From contig BLJB01000570.1 of the NCBI GenBank assembly GCA_013423325.1, positions 1 through 25,831 on the forward strand: DNA of 25,831 nucleotides, given 5' to 3'. This DNA comes from Usnea hakonensis. Its lineage: Eukaryota > Ascomycota > Lecanoromycetes > Lecanorales > Parmeliaceae. The notes below the pieces were generated by a model. The model worked only from the letters and a program-made list of their open reading frames with translations, ran no database searches and had not been told where the DNA came from. Every line of letters starts with the position of its first letter. The stretch's first letter is position 1. A program made the translations under genes and the position numbers. This document shows, in pieces, positions 11,805-22,630 of this stretch.

Positions 11805-12401
11805 TCTACTTATTTACTATATCTACTATTATTATTATTACTAGAGTAATTATCTATTTTATTATAGATCGATCTATTCTAGACCTTATAGAATCTTATA
11901 TAATATTAGGAGTATTCTACTACTTAGATTTAAAGTATTTTACTATTATTATTTATACTAATAATATCTATATACCCCTATATATATCCTCCGATCTTAT
12001 TTTATTTAGATTTTAGTATATACTCGATATATATCAAATTTAATTTTTAAATAATCGTATTTTTATAAAATATAGAATTTAGATACTATTAATAGATTTA
12101 TTATAATTTTAATAATTAGGAAGTTTACTCTTATTATCTATATTTTACGCTAACTAAATTAGAGTTTTTCTATCTTATAAAGTTTAAAATCCGTATTAGA
12201 TACCTAATATTTAGAGTATATAAGAGTTAATTATTTAGAAGTAAATTATACTCGAGTAGAAATATTAAAATAGATAATTCAGCCGAGTTATATAACTTCG
12301 TTATATACTTGGCGCCTTAGTATTTTATAAATAGTCTTACGTAATCTACTTTCCTTCTAGATAGTTAACTAATACGAAGTACTCTTCCTACAATTTTAAC
12401 A
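11805..12401 (+). mobile_element. 3' end of copia-type element C (3' untranslated region plus LTR)
   Basis: The segment 11810-12090 is an inverted, diverged copy of 13750-14040, the 3' untranslated region of element B. Shared landmarks include the reverse complement of TCGGAGGATATATATAGG and the TTTTTATAAAATATAGAATTT block. It is followed by a decayed polypurine tract (TATACTCGAGTAGAAA, compared with TATACGCTCGAAGGGGAG in B) and an LTR at 12263-12401. This is the 3' terminus of a related element on the opposite strand to B. The expected copia RNase H end was not found upstream, so C may be non-autonomous or chimeric. Confidence 0.7.
12263..12401 (+). repeat. RIP-decayed LTR of element C
   Basis: This 139-bp sequence starts TATTAAAA, the RIP form of the TGTTGAAA start of the element B LTR read in element sense, and ends TTTTAACA. 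It shares the TTTCCTTC-TAGA block, a central CCTAC block and the hairpin position with the B LTR. Arms of GTTATATAAC and GTTATATAC flank TTC at 12287-12308, the product expected if both GTCACGTGAC arms of the B hairpin lost their CA, CG and TG dinucleotides to RIP. The left boundary is fixed by the neighbouring polypurine tract, homologous to that of B. No second LTR of this element was found in the window. Confidence 0.68.
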
Positions 12402-13280
12402 ATAAATAAATATTTAGCGCGAATTAACTATTTTAAATTTAATCTTTAATATAGAAGCTATAATAACCCTTTTTCTTTATATAACTTTCTAGATAGAATT
12501 AAATAATAAGAATATTTATAGGATCTTATATCTATTACTATAATAGATAGAACCTTTAATATATTTAATATATTTCTAAATATAGATCTAAATATTATAA
12601 GTTAATCTAATTTTAATTATTATAGAGAGGTATTTAAATCTCCTATTATTAATATATTCTATTAAATACTTTAAGGATTATATTTAGTCCTAAAATAATT
12701 ATTATTTTTATATAATTATTTCTAGCTCTAATAATTATTTATATTAAGAATATTATTACGAATTTAAAAAATAAATCTTATAATATTAAAAATAAGAAAG
12801 TTCTAAAATTTATATTATTTTTATATTAAACTATTCTCTTTATCTAGTCTAAAGCTTTAATTAATACTCTAATATTAAGACTATAAAATTTTAATTTTAT
12901 TATATATTTAAAATTCTTTAGATTTAATATTAATAGATTAAATTATTCTATTAGCCTAAAATTATTAGAAATATATAATATATATAGATTATATAAATTA
13001 TAAAAACTATATAGAATATAATCTATACTATTTTTATAATAAAAAAATAAATTAATAAATCTATTCTTTTTAAATTTTTATAATAGTTTAATAGATAGAA
13101 TTTAAAGTAAGATTCTAAAAGACTCTCTAATGGATTTACCTTATTTAATTAAATTTATTAATATAATATATTATATAGAAAGATTAATATTCTCTAACTT
13201 TATTCATAATTAAATAGAATTAACTTAATTTATTAAAATAAATGATATTTAGTTCGTAATATAATAAATATTAATAAGTA
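12402..13280. other. Unclassified AT-rich RIPed sequence
   Basis: About 880 bp separates the ends of elements C and B. It has RIP composition with occasional CA/TG. I see no retroelement domain, repeat array or RNA gene. It is the sequence into which element B inserted. Confidence 0.5.
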
Positions 13281-13285
13281 TATTT
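13281..13285. repeat. Target-site duplication, left copy (TATTT)
   Basis: TATTT immediately precedes the left LTR of element B and matches the five bases after the right LTR (20468-20472). A 5-bp duplication is typical of copia-type integrase. Confidence 0.85.
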
Positions 13286-13404
13286 TGTTAGAATATGGGG
13301 TAGGACACATAGTAGTTATATTCGCTATAGATCTCTATGAAGGAAAGCTTGACTATATCCCAAGTAGTAGTCACGTGACGAAGTCACGTGACCTACTTTC
13401 AACA
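13286..13404 (-). repeat. LTR of element B, left copy (3' LTR in element sense)
   Basis: It is 119 bp, starts TGTTAG and ends TCAACA. It is the better preserved of the pair: compared with the right copy, six C/T or G/A differences show the mutated base on the right and only one on the left. It holds the 23-bp C(GAA)G hairpin at 13370-13392. No TATA-like promoter could be singled out in the AT-rich context. Confidence 0.95.
13370..13392. promoter_or_regulatory. LTR hairpin with two palindromic CACGTG arms and C(GAA)G loop
   Basis: Two copies of GTCACGTGAC, each a perfect palindrome, flank GAA. Together they form a 10-bp stem with a GAA triloop closed by a C-G pair. The outer bases AAGTAG (13362-13367) and CTACTT (13393-13398) can extend the stem past a small internal loop. 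Each arm contains CACGTG, the E-box core bound by fungal bHLH factors. The structure is directly visible; promoter or RNA-structure roles are inferred. Confidence 0.75.
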
Positions 13405-13413
13405 CTCCCCTTC
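13405..13413 (-). other. Polypurine tract of element B
   Basis: The minus strand reads GAAGGGGAG directly against the TG start of the 3' LTR. This is the expected position and composition for the plus-strand DNA primer of an LTR retrotransposon. It escaped RIP because it has no CA/TG. Confidence 0.85.
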
Positions 13414-14335
13414 GAGCGTATACTTTATAGACCCCTACCCCCCTAGCGAATACCGGGTAACTGAAGTAAATATTTATATAGGGTAATAGAGGTAAAAAAA
13501 TAAATACCGGGTTACTAAGGTAAAAATATTATAATACCCCCTTAGCGCAATTTGGAAGTAATTAAAAAATCCCAAATTTCGAAATTTACGAAATATAAAA
13601 CCCGAATACGGTTAGCGCGAACGTAGGGTAATATAAATACTAAATCTAAATATAGGGTACTTCCCCCCCTAGTAAATATAGAGTAACTAAAGTAAATAAA
13701 ATAGATCTAAAAACGACTATATTAAATTTCGCTATTAGTATAATTTCCGTACCTAGTACACTATATAAAAATTCTATATTTTATAAAAACATGGTTATTT
13801 AAAACTTTTTTTCATAATATAACGAGTATATACCAAATTTTAACTAAAATAAGGTCGGAGGATATATATAGGGTATATAGATATAAGTAGTATAAATACT
13901 CTAAATATTCCGAATACTATATAATATAAGTAGTAAATACTCCGAATACTATATAAGATCCTATAAGGCCTAATAGGCCGATCTATAATAAATAGTAGAT
14001 TGCTCTAGTAGTAATAGTAGTAGTAATTAAGGTATTAACCTAAGGTATTAGGGACCTATTTAGCTATAGTAGTAAGAGTAATTAGTATAATTAATATAAT
14101 TAATATAGCTATTTAGTATTAAATAGTAAGTCCGTATAATATTAAGCCCGATATTGGGGCTCTATAGGCGCGGGTCGATTACCTAGTCGATTACTCGAAA
14201 TATAGGGACCAATAATATCGCTCCCCTAGATTATAGCTATAGTAATTTATAGAAATAGTATATAGGAATAGTAAATAATATAAGCTCCCCTAAAGTAGTA
14301 CTATATTATAGAGATACTTCTAGGCTAATAAGATC
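13414..14335 (-). other. 3' untranslated region of element B with short direct repeats
   Basis: About 920 bp lies between the end of pol and the polypurine tract. It contains three imperfect copies of a motif of the type TACCGGGTAACTGAAGTAAA (13451-13471, 13505-13525, and a decayed form at about 13677-13697) and a tandem pair around TCCGAATACTATATA (about 13917 and 13951). The segment 13750-14040 is the inverted counterpart of 11810-12090 in element C. No coding potential was seen. Confidence 0.7.
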
Positions 14336-15259
14336 CTAAAATTTATTAAATTTATCTTTATATAAGGCCTTAGTAAGCCCGTTAGCGACTTGCCTATTAG
14401 TAGGGATATATTCTAATACTATATTTCTAGTAGTAACCTATTCGCGTATATAGTAGTACTAAATATTAATATACTTAGTATATATATAGAATTAAGGGTT
14501 CTTAGCTAGTATTATAGCTCTCTAATTATTATAATAAATAACTACTATCTTAGTAGCTTAATCGCTAGAATTAAGTTAATTTAAGAGACCCTATAACTAT
14601 ACCGCTTCCTTAGTAGCTTATATTTAGCCGATATACTCGGCTTTATAGATTAAAAATATTATAGTAGATTATCGCTTAAATAACTAGCTAATTATAGTAC
14701 TATCTATATTAAAGACGTATTTCGAAATAGATTATCGAGTATCTTAATTATCTATCTAGTCGATATCTATATACTTTATTAGGGACTTTAATTCTCCCCT
14801 AAAAATAAGCTAGTAGTTAACGATTTATCTAAAGTACTAAAAGATTCGTTTAATAGCCTTCTAGTAAGATTTATTTAGATTAGAGCTATATCTAGATACT
14901 ATTAAAATAGCGTATATAATATCTAGCCTCGTATCTAGTATTATATATATTAGTAAGCTAATAGTGGATTAATTGATTATACGAGAGGCTTTAGTAGCCT
15001 AGAAGTCTTTTTTAGTAGCTTAATACTTCTCTATATTTATTAGAGTCGGGGTTCCTTTAGACTCCTATATACTATATTTAGTAATAAATTTCTAAATATA
15101 ACTAGCCTAGCCGAGTTATAAGATTTAATTAAACTAATCTTTTATAATAATTATATTAAGATAGTAGTAATACTTATCTAAATTAGTTATTTTAAAACGC
15201 TCGTAAAGTTTATCTTTAATATATTAGATATTCTATTTATCGGACCCCGCAAGTAGAAT

Positions 15260-15271
15260 ATCGTCTACGTA
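15260..15271 (-). other. Preserved RT active-site codons YVDD
   Basis: The minus strand reads TAC GTA GAC GAT, the copia reverse transcriptase metal-binding motif, followed by ILLAG. Both aspartates survive in a gene that is otherwise full of RIP stops. The codons contain no TG or CA on either strand, so they were not CpA targets. Survival therefore does not imply selection. Confidence 0.9.
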
Positions 15272-15939
15272 GATAGCGATAATAGTAATATTATTACTAA
15301 AGACGAAGTAGTCGATAATAATAGATTTAAACCCGAGCTCTATAAGGAATATTATTAGGGTATTATACTATACTTTAAAAGATTATTTAAAGCCGTATAG
15401 AGCCTTTTTTAGTTTATATATCTTATTTTTACTAGACTCGAAGCCTATAGATTATATAATATAGATCGTTTCTTCTATATTACTATATAAGAAGGCTATC
15501 TTAATATCTATTTATTCTAATTCCTAATCTAGGGCTATCGCTAGAGCGAAGATAGTCTTATAGCTTATAGGCTTTATAACGGAGATAAAAATCTTATTAA
15601 AATTAATATCTTCGTATTATTTAAAATTATATATTATCTAGTATACTTTATATCTTACGATCTCTCCCTAAGGCCCTCGCTTAATTTTATAGACTTATTT
15701 ACCTTCTAAGATATATATATTTTATTAGTTATTAGGGAGTCTATCTCTTTCTATATAGTAAGTTCTTAATATATCTTTATATGTTTATCTATTATTACCT
15801 CTTTATAGCTTTAAGATTTATATAGTTTAAAAGTATTAGCTTTAGCTAGTAAAAAGAGAGAGTCTAATATAAGATTATAATAAATCTATAGGATTTTATA
15901 CCTTAATAGCTATTATCCCGAAGGCTAACTATCTATATT

Positions 15940-16124
15940 TGTTAGGACTGCAACTAGACATATGTCAATAGTGGTATGTAACGAGGATTCAATTGATAGG
16001 GAGCAAATCTATATATAGTAGTAAAAGCTATTTATGGGCCGTAGTGACCTTGCTAAGACACGCTAGGCCAAGATAGGTCGCTAAGCGTATGTTCACGACC
16101 ATGGAAGCTGTCACACTCGTAACA
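15940..16124. mobile_element. 185-bp un-RIPed insert, probable solo LTR
   Basis: It starts TGTTAGGACTG and ends CTCGTAACA, giving the TG...CA ends and TGTTA/TAACA terminal inversion of a copia-type LTR. The flanking pentamers are ATATT (15935-15939) and TTATT (16125-16129), a 4-of-5 match compatible with a decayed target-site duplication. The composition is about 42% GC by hand count with abundant CA and TG, in sharp contrast to the surrounding RIPed pol. It carries no internal coding sequence. It is not a copy of the 119-bp LTR. It interrupts element B pol between reverse transcriptase and integrase, so it arrived after B. Confidence 0.72.
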
Positions 16125-19100
16125 TTATTAACTAAATAGTAGGCTTTATATCTAAGTAAGAATATACTAAATATACTAAGTTCTTAGAGACTATCGAGGA
16201 TATAAGAGTATTATTATTAAGAGTATTAGATAATTCTAGCCTTAATATTATACCTAACGACTCCTCTAAAATTATACGTAGGGAAGTTAGTAGCGTATCT
16301 CCCCTTATAAGTCTTAGAGGTTATACTCTTATCGGCTATATAACTAGTACTAATATAACTAGGATTCTAATTATAGTTATATACTATTTAGCTATAGTAG
16401 AGTTAACTATTTTAATAGAGTCTTTATATTTTCTCTTATTATTCTTCTTTAGAGATAATATTAAAAGGGCTATATTATCTATATTATTAATAGCGTCGAT
16501 ATAACGCTTATTACGAGTCTTTAAGAGACTCGAATTATTAGTCTATTATACCTCGGAAGGGATAAGCTCTATTAGGGAAAATTTAAATAGAATATTATTA
16601 ATCTAATATATATTAGAGAAGACTTCGACTTTACTACTTAATAATAGTATATAATAAAATCGATTACTTTAGTACTTAACTAGCTTATCTTTATAAGCGC
16701 GGTCTTAGTATTTTAACTAGCCTATATTATTTAGATATACTTAATAATAGCCTATTTAGCTAATAATATATAAGTATAATAAGTCTAAGGGATATTCTAT
16801 ATATACCTCGTAAGGGGTAATATCCCGATTTAAGATAAACTATATATTCCGAAGATAGTTAGAAGCCTATACGAATTTAGACTAGAATTTCTAGGGTAAC
16901 TAGCTTTTTTTAAATATTATATTAGCCTTCTATTAGATTATTTATCCGAGATATTCTAATTTACTATTTATTTAAGGGTTACTAGAAATAGTACTTTCCT
17001 AGGTAATATTTTTAGAAAGATAGTACGTATATATCTTATAATTATTATATTTAGTATCGTAGTCTATATAAAAGCGGGTATATCTATAGTCTCTATATTC
17101 TATTTAATTTAGAAAAGATTTAAATATTCTAAGAACTATAAATCTTTCTTTATTTAGTAGAAAAGCTATAATAGACCTAAGAGTCTTATTATCTAAAAAG
17201 GTAATTATCTATTAATAGCTATTATAAAAAGTAAGAAATAGGCCCTAAATATTACTATAGATTAAATTATTTTTCTAGCGCCCTAATTCTATATAATACT
17301 TATATAGTTCTACTTTTATATTAGTAATACTATATAGTTCGTAGATATTAGTAGAAGAAGAAATAGTTAGATTTATATTAATATTTATTTTAGTAAGCTT
17401 TTTAAGGCTTTAGTAACCTAAATAACTATAGTAACTATATTATATTTATAAGGTCTCCTTATTAACTTAAGGCTCTAGATTAATAGTAAGTAAAATTATA
17501 GTTAAAAGGGACTTATTATAAATAGGAATATCTCTATTAATAACTACTAGATATATAAGGGTCTTAGTCTATATATTAAATATATATAGATCATTATATT
17601 AGCGCCTAAAAATAATACTATACTTACTAATATTAATTTTATCTAATATAAGGGTAACTTTTATATCTTAATCCTTAAATTATCTTTAAGAAATTAGATT
17701 AAATTTACTTATAGATATATATTAAATATTATTAATAATTAGTATACGTTTACCTTCGAGGCCTTTATATTAAAGTTAAATTTAGTTAACTCCTTTAGCT
17801 AGAATATAGTCTATAATACTATTTATTTTAGCTAATATCGCGAAGGGAGTAAAGGTTTAAAATACTAATTAATTCTATACTATATATTAAGTATAACCGC
17901 TATTAATAAATTATAGTACTAAGAGTATAGCTATTATAAATACTAAGGAAGTTTATACTATTATCTTCTAGGACTATTAAGACGGCTTAGAAGTCCGGCT
18001 CTAAAGCTACTAAGAGTTTATAATAAAATATATAGCTTTAATTAATTACTTAATATAGACTATAAAGCTAAAAGCTATAGATTTAATAATTATTATAATA
18101 GTCTAGATCTCGATAGTAGGCTTTACCTTATTTAAGAAGTTATTATTACCTTTATTATTATTATCTCTATAGCTACCTCGGCTATCGCGTCTACTATATC
18201 TATAACTATAATCGCGAGTACTACTATTATTATTATTCTCCTTCTTTTTTAGATAAGGATAAAGAGAGGTATACTCTAAATTATTATACTAGTCCTTTTT
18301 ATAATATATATAGTACTTATAAGTCTAAATATATATATAAGAATTACTAGTATATACTTTTAGTTAGATTTTAATTTTAGTTCCTTTAGTAGCTACTAAA
18401 GCTATAACGCTCTATATATTATACGTAAACGTATTATTAACTAGAGCGGCTAATACTTAAGTCTTAACTAAAGATATAAAGTTAGTAGAGTTTATAACTA
18501 TATTTAGAAACCTTATAATAGTATAGTCTAGATCGAACTTATATTTACTATTATTATTAAAAGCGTTATAGGTTTAGTTATACTATTCGTAGTACGCGTT
18601 ATAGATAGAGTCTAGGTCTAAATAGAAATAATAGATTTTCTAGTTCTTATTAAATTATAGCTTTAAGGATAGAGTATCGAACTCTTCTAGTACCTTAATA
18701 AAATTATTAATATAGGTCTAAAAATTATTATCGTAGCTTACTAAATTAATTATATCGAGTTTTCTAAAGATAGAATTAAGGATATTAAAACTCTAAAGCT
18801 TATATTTCTTAAAGGTTATCTAGGCCTTTTTAATATTAATTTCGATTTTAATTATAGAGCGAGGGTTACGCTTATAATAAGACTTAAGTATTATATATAT
18901 CTTATTATAGATTTATTTCTAGGTTTTAAACTTATTAGTAGTTACTCCTATTAAGGCGATATAATCTTTCGTAATATAGTACTATATATCTAGGAGCTTT
19001 AGCTCGTCTTTAAATTACTACTTCTATATTTAGTAGTTAGAGGCGCCTTTAAGCTTATTAATATTATTAAGATAATTTAGAAAGGCTAAAATTTTAGTTT

Positions 19101-20104
19101 CTTTAACTAATATAATATCTTTAATTAGAAGCCGAATAAGTTAATATTAATATTAGACGAAATTTATAGTATTAATTTAAAGATAGATTACCCTAAAAAA
19201 GATATAGAATTAGTATAAGAGATTAGAGTATACTCGCTATCTATCGTACTATCTAGTATATATATAAGTAATTTAAGTATATTAGGGAAGTCTCTTTCGG
19301 CTTTAAGATTAATATAATTAAGCTTAGAGATTTATTAATAATAATAGGCTATTACTATATAATCGAGAGCGATTTAAGAAGAAATCTTATAGTACTTAGA
19401 TCTAGATCTTAGAAAGTATAATATAATAGATCGACGCTAAGGAAACTTCGGCTTTTTTATAGACCTTAAGATACTCTTATTTAAGTCGCTTTAACTACTT
19501 TCTATATTTTACGGTAAGTCTACCCTTAGCTATTTAGTATAGATCTTAGTATAGATATTAACTTCCGCTTAGTTATATTCCTTTTTATTATTATAGGACG
19601 AGGTAGACTTATTTATATTAATAGTAGAGATTCTCTTTCTCTTCTCCTTATAATAGCGTACCTTAGTCTATTTACTTATAGTATTAGATTATATATTTTC
19701 TAGTAGAGGCTAGGGAGGCTAGGGCTATTAGCCCTAATTACTATTTATCTCTACTTTTACCTTAGTCTATAAGGGCTATAGAAGAGGTTAGGTCTTCTTT
19801 TTATATTTATCTTTACCTTTTCGCTTAGTTTTTACTCTTACCTATAGTAGCTAAAATAGCTAGGATAGCTAGTTTTTAGCTATTATTATAAATATTATAT
19901 AATTAACTTTAGACTAAGTCTAGATACTTACTATCGTATTTACGATATTTTAATATATAAATAAGGGTATATTCCCCTTTATTTAGCGTATCCTACGTAG
20001 GGAAGGTAATCTTCTAGGGGCCGAATAGCTATATAATTAGTTAATTTTAGCGTATCTTAATAATACCTTAGTACTTAGTATGCTTCGATATTAACGGTAT
20101 TAAG

Positions 20105-20155
20105 CCGAGGCTAGGGAATTACTACTAAATTTATATATAATTCCTAGCCCCTCGA
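20105..20155. other. Stem-loop in the leader of element B
   Basis: An imperfect inverted repeat, CCGAGGCTAGGGAATTA against TAATTCCTAGCCCCTCG, with a loop of about 16 bases, lies between the 5' LTR and gag in element sense. The position suits a leader RNA structure (packaging or dimerisation), but that is inference. Confidence 0.5.
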
Positions 20156-20332
20156 ATTTGCGACGAATTATAGCTGTTTAGGCCTAAATAATTATTTATA
20201 AGTAGAGATTACCTATAATTAAAAGGTTTTTTAATAAACTACCGCTATAGTACTCTATAGTAGGGTAATTACTATACTAGGAGTCGCTATAGTTAGTATA
20301 GTTATAGTATACTAGAATACTACTAGGGTAAA

Positions 20333-20348
20333 CCCCGGGCTTATAATC
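20333..20348 (-). other. Primer-binding site, probable half-tRNA(iMet) type
   Basis: Directly next to the 5' LTR the minus strand reads GATTATAAGCCCGGGG. The complement of the anticodon arm of initiator tRNA-Met (CCTGGGCTCATAACC) is GGTTATGAGCCCAGG. The match is 12 of 15, and two of the three mismatches are G-to-A as RIP would give. Priming by a 5' half of tRNA(iMet) cut in the anticodon loop is known for copia of Drosophila and related elements. The tRNA sequence is recalled, not taken from this window. Confidence 0.65.
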
Positions 20349-20467
20349 TATTAGAATATAGGGTAGGATATATATTAGTTATATTCGCTATAGATCTCTA
20401 TAAAGGAAAGCTTGACTATATCTCAAGTAGTAGTCACGTGACGAAGTCACGTGACCCACTTTCAACA
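20349..20467 (-). repeat. LTR of element B, right copy (5' LTR in element sense)
   Basis: It is 119 bp and ends TCAACA at 20467; its inner end has decayed from TGTTAG to TATTAG. It differs from the left copy at 8 positions, 7 C/T or G/A. All five CA/TG sites in its first 54 bases are mutated, whereas all sites from position 65 to the end, including the hairpin at 20433-20455, are intact. Confidence 0.95.
20433..20455. promoter_or_regulatory. LTR hairpin, right copy (GTCACGTGAC arms, GAA loop)
   Basis: This is identical to the hairpin at 13370-13392: two perfect GTCACGTGAC palindromes around GAA. None of its CA or TG sites has been lost, although nearby sites in the same LTR have. Confidence 0.75.
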
Positions 20468-20472
20468 TATTT
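20468..20472. repeat. Target-site duplication, right copy (TATTT)
   Basis: TATTT follows the CA end of the right LTR and matches 13281-13285. Confidence 0.85.
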
Positions 20473-22630
20473 ATTTAATAATATAATAGATTTTAGTTAT
20501 CTAGTTTAACTTTTTTTAAAAAGACCCTTTTATATTATATATATTTAAAAATATAAATATTTCTTAATAGAACTTTAATAAATTAGAGAATAAATTTAAT
20601 CTATTAAAAAAAATAGAATTATTTTTATAATATAATCTATTTTAATTAATATTATTTATTAATATACTTTAAAAGGATTTATTAATAAGCGATATCTAAA
20701 AATAAGATAAATAAATATATAAAAAAGTTAATAACTTTTATAATAACTATTAAATAGTAATAATATAGTATAATAATATCTATATTAATAAAGTAATAGA
20801 GATAATAACTTAAATAGATAATTTATAATAAGATATTAAGAGATAAAATATTTAAAGTTAATAATTAGAATTTTAGTAGCTTATACTAGTTAAAAAAATA
20901 ATATAAAGTAAATCTATATTTAATAAATATTTAATTTATTAAATAATATAGCTTTTCTATATAGAAAGATTACTACTAATTTATTTTATCTATTTTATTA
21001 TAGACTATAATTTAGTACTTAAAAGTAAAGATTAAAATTTTATAATTATTAAATTATTAAATTTTATTTCTATATTTATTAAACCTTTAATCTATTTAAA
21101 AATAGTATATTATAGTATATCTATTAAAATAATTAATTATATTATTATAGTATTATTATTACGATTAGAAAATCTTTATAACGCTTTATTATTTCCCTTT
21201 AATATATATTTTTTAGTCTATATATAATTTACTTAAATAAGATATAAGCCTTTTATAAATTAATATATAATTATATTTATTTTTAGAATTAGATAGATAA
21301 ATCTTTCTTTTTAAATATTATATTATTATACTCTTACTTTTTTAAACCTTTAAAATTTATAATATAGTTTATAATAAAAAAGTCTTCTATATTTAATCTT
21401 ATTTAATTAAAAGCTCTATTTAGATATATTAACTATTTTCTATTTTTTCCCTAACTTTTCTAAACTTCTAAAGATTAATATAAAATTTATATTAATACTT
21501 TTTTAAAGTAATAATCTTTTCTAATTATTTTAATCTACTTCGATTATTAATATATTTAATATAGATTATTAGAAGTTTAATTTATAAAATAATTAATAGC
21601 TAGATAAAATTATTTTAATTATTACTATTATAAAAGATATTATAAGATTCGAATTTAATATAGAAAGCTATATTATAGGCTTTAATAATTAATATAGCTT
21701 TAAAATAAAGTAGAATAATATAATAGATTTTTATATAGTAACTTTAATAGATATAGCCCTAGTTTTTTTATTTATAATAATTTAATCTAGTATTAATTAT
21801 ATTAAGATCTAAACCCTAATTAATAATACTAGTATATTTGTTTTCTAAACTAGTTAAGATAGTATTATATTATTAGACCTCTATTATCTAATCGAGTTAA
21901 ATAATAATAATTACTTTTAAGGTTACGACTCTCTATATTAATATTTTAAAAATAATAGTTAAAGAATTACTATTTCTACTAAATTTCTTATAGGCGGATA
22001 TAAAGCTATAATATTCTAAATAAATAATATTCTCTATATTACTTAAAATATAGAAATATTATATAATAGTAATCTTAATTTAGATTTTATATAAAAAATA
22101 GTAATAAAATGTACTTTCTACTAGAAATAAATATTTAATAAGATCTAATTTTATATAGATATTTATTTAAAATAGATAATAAACGCTCTAGTTAATAAAT
22201 ATTTTTTAAGATATTTAAAAATTATATTATATATAATAATTTCTACTTTAATATATAATTTTTTTTATTAATCTTCTAAAGGCTAAAGAACCTTTAGTTT
22301 ATAAACTTCTTAAATAGTATTAATTATTTATAAAAATAAAGAATATTACTATATTTAATAAAACTATAGTCTAAATAATTAATATTATTTACTAAAATTT
22401 TATAAAGTATTATATAGATAATAGATATAAATAAAATACTAAATCTAAATAGGATTTAGACGAGTCTAAAATTAATATTATAAGTATATATATTTATTTA
22501 TTTTATTAACTCTACTTATATAAAATAGAGGAATAAAGTATTCTATAAATATTCTAATAAATAGTTTATAAACCTTATTATATAATTACTATTAACTATA
22601 ATTAGTATTATAGAGATTTAATTTATTAAT
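20473..22630. other. Unclassified RIPed repeat relic
   Basis: About 2.1 kb has saturating RIP composition and scattered single CA/TG sites (about 21838, 22109). Minus-strand readings look protein-like in places (for example FKYLKKYLLTRAFIIYF near 22200) but match none of the RT, integrase, RNase H or endonuclease motifs used elsewhere. It could be the gag or integrase part of the gypsy element seen at 25 kb, or another repeat. No repeat array, RNA gene or LTR was recognised. Confidence 0.35.

Larger units (their letters stand above)
14336..20100 (-). pseudogene. Copia gag-pol polyprotein remnant (element B)
   Basis: The pol end is clear: AKNP.FYIYTKYINI and IPTNRQVANGLTKALYKDKF, stopping near 14336, is the copia RNase H terminus. 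Reverse transcriptase shows SYKTIFALAIALD and IDIKIAFLYSNIEE (15511-15470), matching MDVKTAFLYG, and an intact YVDDILLAG catalytic block (15271-15245). Integrase shows a Tyr-Asn-Asn block near 17.05 kb (from the R-DN-EY region), then blocks resembling SPEQNG and ASNYLRN and NRDITPYEVY (about 16.97-16.78 kb). Gag should occupy about 18-20.1 kb, but its zinc knuckle could not be placed reliably (candidate at about 18.30-18.34 kb). Many in-frame TAA/TAG codons and the insert at 15940 make it non-functional. Confidence 0.85.
13286..20467 (-). mobile_element. Full-length Ty1/copia retrotransposon B
   Basis: A 7182-bp element is bounded by two 119-bp LTRs and a perfect 5-bp target-site duplication. 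In element sense (minus strand) the order is 5' LTR (20467-20349), primer-binding site, leader, gag, integrase, reverse transcriptase and RNase H, 3' untranslated region, polypurine tract and 3' LTR (13404-13286). The integrase-RT-RNase H order defines it as copia-type. The body is RIPed and stop-filled, but less so than element A, and the LTRs keep many CA/TG sites. The two LTRs differ at 8 of 119 positions, 7 of them C/T or G/A. A 185-bp un-RIPed insert at 15940-16124 interrupts it. Confidence 0.93.

Noticed and set aside
14336..20100. Functional reverse transcriptase, because YVDD is intact
   Set aside because: The surrounding frame has many stops and an insertion. The YVDD codons contain no CpA target, so their survival is neutral.
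13281..20472. A new defence or mobile system encoded by element B
   Set aside because: All recognisable domains are standard copia gag-pol; no extra cargo gene was found in it.
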